Below, one piece after another: positions 56,517 to 64,000 of a stretch of DNA of 64,000 nt (positions are counted from its first letter, which is position 1; every line of letters starts with the position of its first letter). Under the pieces are notes generated by a model. It was given only the letters and a program-made list of their open reading frames with translations, was not told where the DNA came from and made no database searches. A program made the position numbers and the translations under genes. Origin of the DNA: an uncultured Collinsella sp. Its GTDB lineage: Bacteria; Actinomycetota; Coriobacteriia; Coriobacteriales; Coriobacteriaceae. Location of the stretch: contig CALJMO010000054.1 of NCBI GenBank assembly GCA_937982065.1, forward strand, positions 47,000-110,999, given 5' to 3'.

Positions 56517-57347
56517 ATGGGTTGCGAGCACGCACAGGCCGCCGGCGGACAAACGTCGCCGTCGCAATTTGAGGAGAACACGCTGTCCGAGGTCAAACGC
56601 GTCATCGCCGTGCTTTCCGGCAAGGGCGGTGTCGGCAAGTCGTTTGTCACCGGTGCCATCGCCACCGAGCTTGCCCGTCACGGCCACAAGGTCGGCGTCC
56701 TCGATGCCGACATCACCGGTCCCTCTATCCCCAAGATGTTCGGCATGAGCGGACGCCACGTCCATGCCCTTGGCAACCTCATGCTGCCCGAAATCTCCGA
56801 GCACGGCGTCAAGGTCATGAGCTCCAACCTTCTGCTCCAAAACGAGACCGACCCCGTCCTTTGGCGCGGTCCGGTCATCGCAGGCGCCATTAGGCAGTTC
56901 TGGAGCGAGACCTCGTGGGGCCCCATCGACTACCTGCTGGTCGACATGCCTCCGGGAACAGGCGACGTCGCGCTCACCGTCTTCCAGTCGCTGCCCGTCG
57001 ACGGCATCGTCATCGTCACGAGCCCGCAGGACCTGGTCTCGATGATCGTCGCCAAGGCGGTCAACATGGCCGAGAAGATGAACGTCCCCATTCTGGGCAT
57101 CGTCGAGAACATGAGCTATATCGAGTGCCCCGACTGCGGCAAGAAGATCGAGGTCTTTGGCAAAAGCAAGCTCCCCGAGGTCGCAGAGCGCTATAACCTC
57201 GACATCTTGGGCACGCTTCCCATTAATCCGGCACTCGCCGAGGCCTGCGATAAGGGCGAGGTTGAGACCGCGCTGCCCGATGGCATGTTGCCCAAGGCAG
57301 TCTCTGCCGTCGAGGCTATTACCCCGCACGAGACCGACGAGGCCTAA
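56517..57347 (+). CDS. Mrp/ApbC-family iron-sulfur cluster carrier ATPase
   Basis: 276 residues from ATG 56517 (AAAGGAG 6 nt upstream). Deviant Walker A VLSGKGGVGKSFVTGAIA, DADITGPSIPKMFG, the LVDMPPGTGDVALT switch, and the bridging-cluster CxxC in YIECPDCGKKIEVFG. An N-terminal Cys (MGCEHAQ) may add a ligand. It binds and transfers Fe-S clusters. The next gene starts on the base after its stop. Confidence 0.93.
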   Translation: MGCEHAQAAGGQTSPSQFEENTLSEVKRVIAVLSGKGGVGKSFVTGAIATELARHGHKVGVLDADITGPSIPKMFGMSGRHVHALGNLMLPEISEHGVKVMSSNLLLQNETDPVLWRGPVIAGAIRQFWSETSWGPIDYLLVDMPPGTGDVALTVFQSLPVDGIVIVTSPQDLVSMIVAKAVNMAEKMNVPILGIVENMSYIECPDCGKKIEVFGKSKLPEVAERYNLDILGTLPINPALAEACDKGEVETALPDGMLPKAVSAVEAITPHETDEA

Positions 57348-58619
57348 GTGAACACGAGCGCCTTCTATGACGTCCTGGTAATCGGCGGCGGGGCTTCAGG
57401 CCTCGCCGCCGCCATTACGGCCGCACGTGCTGGCAAAAGCGTCTGCATCGTTGAGCGCGATGTCGCCTGCGGCCTAAAGCTCCTTGCGACCGGTAACGGC
57501 CGCTGCAACCTCTCCAACGAATCGATTGATCCTCAGCGGTATAACCACCCCGCATTCGTCGAATCTGTCATGGGCCCCCAACCCGAACAAGAGCTTATGG
57601 GTTTCTTCTCCTCGCTGGGCATCATGACAACCTCCGAGGAAGGCCGGCTATACCCGCGCTCCCTTCGCGCAGAATCGGTGCGCGACGCGCTTCTCAACGT
57701 TTGCGACCGCCTAGGTATTACCTTAATCTGCGGAGCCAACGTTGCCTCGGCGCACAAAGCTTCCGAAGGCTGGACACTCCAAATAGACCGTCCAGCGCGG
57801 GCGCTCAAGGCAAAAAAGCACGACGACCGAAAAACGGAGCTCCGCTCGCTTCGGAAAGCGCTCGCCGATGTCCCTCGCAAGAACGAGGCCCTGGAGGCAC
57901 ATGCCGTAATTATCGCCACGGGTGGCAACCCCACCGGTATCGCCGATACGTTTAGCCTCCCCCTCACTTCGCTGCGCCCCATCCTCTGCCCCGTATCGGC
58001 AACGGTCGTCGGCGATCGGGCGGCACTCAAGACGTTGGACGGCCTGCGCGTCCGCGCCCGCTTGACGCTCGCCCGCAATCATAATGAGCTCTGGCACGAA
58101 GACGGTGAAGTCCTGTTTCGAGCCTTCGGCATCTCGGGCGTCGCTGTCTTCAACCTCTCCCGTCGTATCCAGCGCGGTGATACGATCCTGCTCGACGTTT
58201 TCCCCGACCTCTCCAAAGACGAGCTGCTCGATATGCTCAACCGGCGCGTTGAGCTGCTCGGCGGCTTTTCGCCCCGCGATCCCCGTTGGCTCGACGGCAT
58301 GCTCGCCCCGCAACTCTCCCGCGTCGTCTGCACGGCGTTCGAGCAGTGCCATCCAGGCTCCAACGATGTCATCCACCTGGTCTCGATCCTCAAGCACTTT
58401 AAGTTGCTCGTTGAGGGAACAGCCGAGGAGCGCTCGGCACAGGTCACGCGTGGTGGCGTATCTGTCGAGAGTATCTCAACACCCAGTCTACGCGCGCGCA
58501 GCGTTGTCGACGCCCCGCTTTACGTCTGCGGCGAAGCGCTCGACATCGACGCCGATTGCGGAGGCTTTAACCTTGCGTGGGCATGGCTCTCGGGCATTCG
58601 CGCTGCAAGCAGCCTGTAG
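57348..58619 (+). CDS. HI0933/YhiN-family flavoprotein (NAD(P)/FAD-dependent oxidoreductase)
   Basis: 423 residues from GTG 57348, with GAGG of the preceding gene as binding site. The FAD dinucleotide fold DVLVIGGGASGLAAAITAARAGKSVCIVER, the family motif KLLATGNGRCNLSN, a second conserved EGRLYPRSLRAESVRDALL, and the C-terminal FAD loop GEALDIDADCGGFNLAWAWLSG. Relatives include BaiN, a bile-acid-related enzyme, but most members have no known reaction. Coupled to mrp. Confidence 0.9.
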   Translation: MNTSAFYDVLVIGGGASGLAAAITAARAGKSVCIVERDVACGLKLLATGNGRCNLSNESIDPQRYNHPAFVESVMGPQPEQELMGFFSSLGIMTTSEEGRLYPRSLRAESVRDALLNVCDRLGITLICGANVASAHKASEGWTLQIDRPARALKAKKHDDRKTELRSLRKALADVPRKNEALEAHAVIIATGGNPTGIADTFSLPLTSLRPILCPVSATVVGDRAALKTLDGLRVRARLTLARNHNELWHEDGEVLFRAFGISGVAVFNLSRRIQRGDTILLDVFPDLSKDELLDMLNRRVELLGGFSPRDPRWLDGMLAPQLSRVVCTAFEQCHPGSNDVIHLVSILKHFKLLVEGTAEERSAQVTRGGVSVESISTPSLRARSVVDAPLYVCGEALDIDADCGGFNLAWAWLSGIRAASSL

Positions 58620-58629
58620 CCGCGCAGTC

Positions 58630-58682
58630 TATAATCAAAATCGCATTCGGGCCGTCTGGGATACCGGACGGCCTCTTTCTTG
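58630..58682 (+). promoter_or_regulatory. TATAAT box followed by a terminator hairpin
   Basis: A perfect -10 TATAAT (58630-58635; no clear -35) precedes the stem GGCCGTC/GACGGCC (58650-58673) with tail TCTTTCTT. The hairpin most simply ends the mrp-YhiN unit, but if the -10 is real it would lie in the leader of the next gene and could attenuate it. Confidence 0.55.
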
Positions 58683-58699
58683 CCTCTAAGGAGACCTCG

Positions 58700-60340
58700 A
58701 TGATCGAAATCACCCAAGTCAACGCTTCGCTCGATGAAGCCGGCGATGAAAATGCCTGCCTCATTGTTGGCAAGCGAGTCGCCAAGCGCGTCCTACGTTG
58801 CAAAGACTCCGAGATCAAGTCCATCGAGCTCCACCGCAAGTCAATCGACGCTCGCAAAAAACGAGACGTCCATTTTATCCTGAGCTTTCGTGTTGAGCTG
58901 ACCAGTCCCCACCTCGAGCGAGAAGCGGTCGACAGCGTTTCCGAACGTGACCGCTCGCTCGTACGCGCGATAGAAGACGATGAGCCTTCATTCCCCTCCC
59001 CCATTTCCGACGCATCCAAAGAGCGCCCCGTCGTTGTCGGCGCCGGATGCGCCGGCCTTTTCGCTGCGCTCACGCTCGCCGAAGCAGGTCTTAAGCCCTT
59101 GCTTATCGAGCGCGGCGACCCGGCATTTCGCCGCTCGCAGGCGATCGACCTCTTTCTAAAGGAGCGCATCCTCGACCCCGAGAGCAATATTCAGTTTGGT
59201 CTGGGCGGCGCGGGGACCTTCTCGGACGGCAAGCTCAATACGGGAACAAAAAATCCCGCCCATCGCCTTATCCTCGAAACCTTCGTCGAGGCGGGTGCGC
59301 CCCGCGATATTCTGTGGGATGCCAAGCCGCACATTGGCTCCGACATCCTTCCCAAGGTTGTCACCGCTATATCCCAGCGCACCGAGCAGCTCGGAGGTGT
59401 CGTCCGTTATCGAACGAAGCTCGTCGACATTCGCACCGACGCGTCTGGCGCCATCACCGGTATCGATGTCCAATCGTCCCAAGACGCCGCTTACGAGCCA
59501 ATCGAAACAAAGCACCTCATCCTCGCCTGTGGGCATTCTGCTCGCGATATTTTTGAGCTCCTTAAGGACCACAACGTGGCCCTCGCACAAAAGACCTTTG
59601 CCATGGGCGTTCGCATCGAGCATCCGCAGCGCGACATCGACCGAGCCCAATATGGAGCCTTGGCGGGACATCCTGCCCTCGGAGCAGCCCCCTACAAGCT
59701 CGTCGCCCATCTTCCCAACGGCCGCAGCGTGTTCTCGTTTTGCATGTGCCCCGGCGGGCAGGTTGTCGCCGCCTCTTCCGAGCAGGGCCACCTGTGCGTC
59801 AACGGCGCCAGCCTCAATGCCCGCGACGGACGCAACGCAAACGCCGCCCTGCTCGTTAACGTCACGCCTGAGGACCTTCCCAACGATGACCCGCTCGCCG
59901 GCATCGAGCTCCAGCGCGCCTGCGAGGCGGCCGCCTATCGCCTGGGCGGTTCCAACTGGAACGCACCGGCACAACTCGTCGGAGATTTCCTCGCAGGACG
60001 CGCCAGCAAGGCGCCCGGAAAGGTAAAGCCCACCTATCCGCTCGGTGTGACCTGGACGACAATTGACGAAGCCCTGCCGCAGCATATCGTCGAGTCGCTC
60101 CGCCTGGGACTTCCCCTACTCGGAAAAAAGCTACGAGGCTACGACCGTCCCGATGCCGTTCTTACCGGCGTGGAGACTCGTTCGAGCTCACCGGTCACTG
60201 TCACCCGAGACCGAACGTGCCATGCCGTGTCGACCCCGGGCCTCTACCCTTGTGGTGAGGGAGCTGGATATGCCGGCGGCATCATGAGCGCGGCCACCGA
60301 CGGCATCCGTTGTGCCGAAGCCCTGATCGCGGACCTCTAA
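58700..60340 (+). CDS. FAD-dependent dehydrogenase of the COG2509 type
   Basis: 546 residues from ATG 58700 (AAGGAG 7 nt upstream). A ~100-residue N-terminal domain with basic patches (RVAKRVLRCKDSEIKSIELHRKSIDARKK) resembles the RNA- or ferredoxin-binding-like lead of this family. The flavin fold RPVVVGAGCAGLFAALTLAEAGLKPLLIERG follows, then NIQFGLGGAGTFSDGKLNTG, LACGHSARDIFELL, and the C-terminal FAD loop LYPCGEGAGYAGGIMSAATDG. The reaction is unknown. It is the second flavoprotein in a row. Confidence 0.88.
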   Translation: MIEITQVNASLDEAGDENACLIVGKRVAKRVLRCKDSEIKSIELHRKSIDARKKRDVHFILSFRVELTSPHLEREAVDSVSERDRSLVRAIEDDEPSFPSPISDASKERPVVVGAGCAGLFAALTLAEAGLKPLLIERGDPAFRRSQAIDLFLKERILDPESNIQFGLGGAGTFSDGKLNTGTKNPAHRLILETFVEAGAPRDILWDAKPHIGSDILPKVVTAISQRTEQLGGVVRYRTKLVDIRTDASGAITGIDVQSSQDAAYEPIETKHLILACGHSARDIFELLKDHNVALAQKTFAMGVRIEHPQRDIDRAQYGALAGHPALGAAPYKLVAHLPNGRSVFSFCMCPGGQVVAASSEQGHLCVNGASLNARDGRNANAALLVNVTPEDLPNDDPLAGIELQRACEAAAYRLGGSNWNAPAQLVGDFLAGRASKAPGKVKPTYPLGVTWTTIDEALPQHIVESLRLGLPLLGKKLRGYDRPDAVLTGVETRSSSPVTVTRDRTCHAVSTPGLYPCGEGAGYAGGIMSAATDGIRCAEALIADL

Positions 60341-60367
60341 CGCACGAATTCCAGCGCGCAAAAGACA

Positions 60368-60403
60368 CAGGCCCCGAGCTCCACAGGGAACTCGGGGCCT
60401 GTT
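60368..60403. terminator. Bidirectional terminator between convergent genes
   Basis: A 12-bp perfect stem with core AGGCCCCGAG/CTCGGGGCCT (60370-60379 with 60392-60401) lies between the FAD gene (plus) and uvrB (minus). The minus-strand tail GTGTCTTTT is U-rich. Confidence 0.85.
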
Positions 60404-60405
60404 CG

Positions 60406-62646
60406 CTATTTCTTAAACCGTGCACCCTGGCGTTTTCTGCCCGATGCGAACGTGGAACCCTTGCGGGCCTGCGAGCGTAAGCGCTCGATCGTCTCGTCCT
60501 CAGACGCACCCTCGAGCATCGCCCGAATCTGAACGACGGCATCGCGCAGGCGCGCCGCCTCCTCAAAGTCCATAGCGGCAGAAGCGTTACGCATATCCTC
60601 TTCCATGGTTTCGACGATCCGCACAAGCTCGTCATGCGGCAGTTCTTCCAACTGCTCCGCAAGTGTCTGCTCGGGCGCCACCGTTTCCGGCACACCGCCC
60701 TCGCCCGACTCATCGGGCGTATAGAATGCGCCATGGCCAAGAGAGTCGCCCTTCGAGCGTCCCTTGGAGCCCACAGTTTTTTCGGCCTCGACAATAAAAC
60801 TTGAGATGTCGTTGATGGCCTTGCGCACTGTCTTGGGCACAATGCCATGTTCTTCGTTATATGCCATCTGAATCTCGCGACGGCGCTGCGTCTCCTCGAT
60901 GGCCTCTTTCATCGAATCGGTCACAACGTCTGCATACATGATGACTTCACCATCGGCGTTACGGGCCGCACGGCCAATCGTCTGAATCAGCGAACGGCGG
61001 TTGCGCAAGAAGCCTTCCTTATCGGCATCGAGAATTGCCACCAGTGAGACCTCGGGGAGATCCAAGCCCTCGCGAAGCAGGTTGATGCCAACGAGAACAT
61101 CGATCTTGCCCTCGCGCAGCGTTCGCAGGATCTCGACACGGTCCATTGTCGCCGTATCAGAGTGCATGTAATTGACCTTAATGCCTGCGTCGAGCAGATG
61201 GTCGGTCAGGTCCTCGGCCATGCGCTTGGTCAACGTGGTCACCAGCACGCGCTCCTTGCGGGCAACGCGCTCGCGAATCTCGTCCTCAAGATCGTCAATC
61301 TGGCCGCGAACTGGACGCACGTCAATCTTGGGGTCGAGCAGGCCAGTCGGACGAATAATCTGCTCCACATCGTTTTGGCTCACCCGCAGCTCGTAGTCGC
61401 CCGGCGTGGCCGAAACATAGATAAACTGGGGTATCCTTGCCTCAAACTCATCGAAACGAAGCGGGCGGTTATCGAGCGCCGAGGGCAGGCGAAAACCGTG
61501 TTCCACCAGCGTCACCTTACGCGAGCGGTCACCTTCGTGCATGCCGCGAATCTGCGGCACCGTCACATGGCTCTCATCGATGATGCAGAGCATATCCTTG
61601 GGAAAGTAATCGATTAGGGTAAACGGCGGCTCACCCGGCTTGCGACCGTCCAGATGACGCGAGTAGTTCTCGATGCCGTTGCAAAAGCCCATCGTCTCGA
61701 GCATCTCAAGATCATAATCGGTGCGCTGCTGCAGACGCTGCGCCTCGAGCAACTTGTCGGTCGCCTTGAGCTCCGCCACGCGCTTCTCGCACTCTTCGCT
61801 GATCGATTTCAGAGCCGCCTTGACCTTCGGCTTCTCGGTCACGTAGTGCGATGCCGGCCATACAGGGATGGCCTCGTACTCACGAAGCATCTCACCGGTG
61901 ACCTCATCGATCTCGGCAATCAGCTCGACCTCGTCGCCAAAGAACTCAAGCCGCAACGGATGCTCGGCATAAGGCGGATACACGTCGACAACATCGCCGC
62001 GCACGCGGAACGTGCCGCGTGCCAGGTCATAGTCATTGCGATCATATTGAATGTCGATAAGTGCATGGATAAAGTCATCGCGCTCGAGCGGCACCTTCTT
62101 GTCGACGTTTGGAGCCAGACCTGCATAGTCCTCAGGAGAGCCAATGCCATAGATACACGAGACCGATGCGACAACGATCACATCGCGTCGAGAGAGCAGC
62201 GATGCGGTCGCCTGATGTCGCAGCATCTCAACCTCTTCGTTAATCGAGGAGTCTTTCTCGATATATGTATCGCTTTGCGGCACATACGCCTCGGGCTGAT
62301 AGTAGTCGTAATACGAGACAAAGTAGACCACAGCGTTGTTGGGAAAGAACTCTTTGAGCTCGCTCGCAAGCTGAGCGGCGAGCGTTTTATTCGGAGCCAT
62401 GACCAGCGTCGGCTTTCCCAGGGCCTCAATAGTCTTTGCCATCGTGAAGGTCTTGCCCGAACCAGTCACGCCCAGCAAAACCTGATAGCGGTCTCCGTCC
62501 CTCACACCCTGCACAAGCGACTCAATGGCTTTAGGCTGAGAGCCTGCAGGGTCATAGGGAGACACGACCTTAAACGGCACGTCAGAGCCTTCAACGCCAA
62601 AGCGCTTAAGTTCACCACCAACGCGTTCTACTTCAAATTCCGCCAT
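60406..62646 (-). CDS. uvrB: Excinuclease ABC subunit B
   Basis: 746 residues. Helicase motif I GVTGSGKTFTMAKT, the beta-hairpin region VSYYDYYQPEAYVPQSDTYIEKDSSINEEVEMLRHQAT, DESHVTVPQIRGMHEGDRSRK, motif VI region QTIGRAARNADGEV, and the C-terminal UVR motif (RIVETMEEDMRNASAAMDFEEAARLRD) that contacts UvrC. TAGGAG precedes the ATG. It verifies DNA damage after UvrA. It follows the transglycosylase and coaE on the same strand; no SOS box is obvious. Confidence 0.97.
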   Translation of the reverse strand: MAEFEVERVGGELKRFGVEGSDVPFKVVSPYDPAGSQPKAIESLVQGVRDGDRYQVLLGVTGSGKTFTMAKTIEALGKPTLVMAPNKTLAAQLASELKEFFPNNAVVYFVSYYDYYQPEAYVPQSDTYIEKDSSINEEVEMLRHQATASLLSRRDVIVVASVSCIYGIGSPEDYAGLAPNVDKKVPLERDDFIHALIDIQYDRNDYDLARGTFRVRGDVVDVYPPYAEHPLRLEFFGDEVELIAEIDEVTGEMLREYEAIPVWPASHYVTEKPKVKAALKSISEECEKRVAELKATDKLLEAQRLQQRTDYDLEMLETMGFCNGIENYSRHLDGRKPGEPPFTLIDYFPKDMLCIIDESHVTVPQIRGMHEGDRSRKVTLVEHGFRLPSALDNRPLRFDEFEARIPQFIYVSATPGDYELRVSQNDVEQIIRPTGLLDPKIDVRPVRGQIDDLEDEIRERVARKERVLVTTLTKRMAEDLTDHLLDAGIKVNYMHSDTATMDRVEILRTLREGKIDVLVGINLLREGLDLPEVSLVAILDADKEGFLRNRRSLIQTIGRAARNADGEVIMYADVVTDSMKEAIEETQRRREIQMAYNEEHGIVPKTVRKAINDISSFIVEAEKTVGSKGRSKGDSLGHGAFYTPDESGEGGVPETVAPEQTLAEQLEELPHDELVRIVETMEEDMRNASAAMDFEEAARLRDAVVQIRAMLEGASEDETIERLRSQARKGSTFASGRKRQGARFKK

Positions 62647-62697
62647 GGATACTCCTAACTCATATATCTGCAGTATACGCAGGCGGCAGGCATAGTC

Positions 62698-63279
62698 CTA
62701 TACGAACCGATCGGGATAGAGGGTTTTGTAGCGAACCCAGGCATTATTGACACGAATCAGATACGCCTGCGTCTCGGGAAAGGTGATTGCATTATGAAGC
62801 GACGTACTCTGCTGCGCCCATCCGTCGACATTGCCCATGCCGGCGTTATAGGCGGCAATGGCACTGTCAGTCGACCCGTTAAAATACGCTAGAAGATACG
62901 AAAGATACGCACAGCCAAACTCGATATTCGTAGCCGGATCGTTAAGGTTGTCGGCCGAATACTCGCCACCGTCGACAAGGCCCTTGGCGATCATATCCTG
63001 GGCAGTCTCGGGCATCAGCTGCATCAATCCCTGAGCACCCTGATTCGACTCGGCCTCGGGATCCCAATTCGATTCAGACTTAATGACAGCGCACACCAGA
63101 TACGGATCCAGATTATGCGAAATACTGGATTGCTTTACATACGCCTCGTAGTCAATCGGATACAGCGGCTTAAAGAAAGCGGCAGGAGCATATGAGTAAA
63201 CGAATGAGATAAGGCCGAAGGCAAAAACGGCAGCCAGCGGTATAAGGCGATACCACGTAAGGAAACGTGTCTTAGGCAT
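62698..63279 (-). CDS. Membrane-anchored lytic transglycosylase (SLT domain)
   Basis: 193 residues. One N-terminal membrane anchor (RLIPLAAVFAFGLISFVYSYA) and a goose-lysozyme-like SLT domain: VIKSESNWDPEAESNQGAQGLMQLMPETAQDM with the catalytic Glu in KSESNW, then NIEFGCAYLSYLLAYFNGS and AIAAYNAGMGNVDGW. It cleaves peptidoglycan on the outer face of the membrane. Its ATG overlaps the coaE stop by 8 nt (ATGCCTAA). Confidence 0.94.
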   Translation of the reverse strand: MPKTRFLTWYRLIPLAAVFAFGLISFVYSYAPAAFFKPLYPIDYEAYVKQSSISHNLDPYLVCAVIKSESNWDPEAESNQGAQGLMQLMPETAQDMIAKGLVDGGEYSADNLNDPATNIEFGCAYLSYLLAYFNGSTDSAIAAYNAGMGNVDGWAQQSTSLHNAITFPETQAYLIRVNNAWVRYKTLYPDRFV

Positions 63280-63913
63280 CGGCCTCCTCCTTATCCGCTA
63301 CATCCCCGAACCCATGGCGCGAAAGCCATGCGTCCAGTTGTTCAAAGAGCGAGTTATCGTCTGCCGCATTGTCAATCACAGTTGTAGCGAGATTGCACAG
63401 CGCAGACTCTTCGGGCTGGCAAGCAGAACGGGCATCAAAATCAGATGGCTCCATGCCACGTTGAATAGCGCGCTCGCGACGAACTGACAAAGGGGCGCTG
63501 ATGACCAAAATTTCATCAGCCAAGCCAAATGCATCCTCAAAACCAGTCGGAGCAGAAACCTCGACCACCGCAAAAGGATAACGGGGAGATGAAACCGTAC
63601 AACAAACCGGATCGAGAATCCTAAGCGAAAGCTGTTCAATCAGAATGGGATGCACGATGTCATTGAGCCGTGCGACCGAATCAGGAGAAGCGAAAGCTCG
63701 AGAAGCGAGGATGCCGCGGCGAATGCCGCCTTCCTCATCCAAAATGTCCCAACCGAATTCATCCGCGAGTGTATTGACGATATCAGAGCCCGGCACATAC
63801 AGCGATTTTGCAAGCTCATCCAGATCGATAAGCATAGCGCCACGAGATTCGAAATAGCGGCAGGCAGTTGACTTACCCGAAGCAATATTGCCCAAGACAA
63901 ATACGGTAAACAT
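63272..63913 (-). CDS. coaE: Dephospho-CoA kinase
   Basis: 213 residues from ATG 63913 (GGGAGG 5 nt upstream). P-loop VLGNIASGKSTACRYFESRGA, DLDELAKSLYVPGSD, the substrate and lid region (GIRRGILASRAFASPDSVARLNDIVHP), and SVRRERAIQRGM. It performs the last step of CoA synthesis. The frame stays open upstream to the window edge, but without a better start. Confidence 0.93.
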   Translation of the reverse strand: MFTVFVLGNIASGKSTACRYFESRGAMLIDLDELAKSLYVPGSDIVNTLADEFGWDILDEEGGIRRGILASRAFASPDSVARLNDIVHPILIEQLSLRILDPVCCTVSSPRYPFAVVEVSAPTGFEDAFGLADEILVISAPLSVRRERAIQRGMEPSDFDARSACQPEESALCNLATTVIDNAADDNSLFEQLDAWLSRHGFGDVADKEEADA

Positions 63914-64000
63914 CAAGCCCTCCCTAACGCCAATGCGAGTAATTATGGTAGTGTCGAGAAAGTTGGTGTAGAGCCCCATCCGAAGCGAGTCGGCCCGGCG
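63914..64000. other. Window edge upstream of coaE
   Basis: 87 bases with no supported gene. A neighbouring gene end may lie here on the minus strand, but the three frames give no recognisable C-terminus. Confidence 0.3.

Noticed and set aside
63914..63979. Longer coaE start at 63979
   Set aside because: There is no ribosome binding site there, while ATG 63913 has GGGAGG and starts exactly at the conserved P-loop lead.
1..64000. CRISPR arrays, insertion sequences, prophage or toxin-antitoxin genes
   Set aside because: No regularly spaced repeats, transposase, integrase or phage-structural motifs were seen in any frame.

Overview
The window is most consistent with a chromosome segment from an anaerobic, GC-rich Coriobacteriia actinomycete, Collinsella-like. 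This is inferred from gene content and codon style, not from a database match. Supporting points are an anaerobic ribonucleotide reductase pair (nrdD/nrdG), the rapZ-whiA-gap-pgk-tpi-gpmI-secG order, an LTA-synthase-like sulfatase, oligopeptide-type ABC transporters with Tat-style lipoprotein binding proteins, CCA-encoding tRNAs and strong AGGAGG ribosome binding sites. Nearly the whole window is coding. I see no insertion sequence, prophage or CRISPR array.

Layout. 1-3 kb: the edge of a membrane protein, a secreted Tyr/Gly/Ser-rich protein, and metY with a 17-codon leader ORF and a LysR-type site; the LysR gene is divergent. 4-13 kb: housekeeping genes (rnhA, a Gfo/Idh oxidoreductase, acylphosphatase, a PerR/Fur-like repressor, a HAD phosphatase, an orphan UreE-like protein, a SlyD-like PPIase, dipeptidase, a YgjP-like metalloprotease, folE-HD-folB, nrdG). 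13-16 kb: nrdD, with a tandem NrdR box over its promoter. 16-22 kb: six tRNA genes (Val, three identical Gly, Cys, Leu), a GH13 glucosidase and a two-gene partner-switching module (PP2C phosphatase plus a STAS-HATPase fusion). 22-28.5 kb: the oppABCDF peptide importer. 28.8-36 kb: secG, the lower glycolysis genes, whiA and rapZ. 36-46.7 kb: a long minus-strand unit that looks like a sialic-acid utilisation locus (nanE, a ROK kinase, nanA, two esterase-fold proteins, and a peptide-type ABC importer with a fused permease-ATPase), fronted by nested palindromes. 46.9-54 kb: uvrC, murJ, ybaK and uvrA (with a LexA box). 54-60 kb: LTA-synthase-like protein, Mrp and two FAD oxidoreductases. 60.4-64 kb: uvrB, a lytic transglycosylase and coaE.

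The most unusual signal is in the non-coding DNA. Two intergenic regions (12.82-13.22 kb between nrdG and nrdD; 22.15-22.59 kb between oppF and tRNA-Leu) each hold a pair of very long hairpins in opposite orientation, about 185-190 bp apart. The long stems share no sequence between elements. The internal loops carry a recurring bipartite motif: GTCCTCG on one strand and CTGCGGAAT on the other. It is exact in two elements and degenerate in the other two. This looks like an undescribed BIME-like or structured-RNA element. A second recurrent non-coding signal is a T-tract/A-tract element (T5-6, A6-7, then GTnCTTGC) fused to the -35 box of all three tRNA promoters.

Regulation readable from sequence: NrdR (nrdD), LexA (uvrA), a LysR activator plus leader peptide (metY), hairpins between binding-protein and permease genes in both peptide-type importers, and a 9-5-9 palindrome over the nan promoter.
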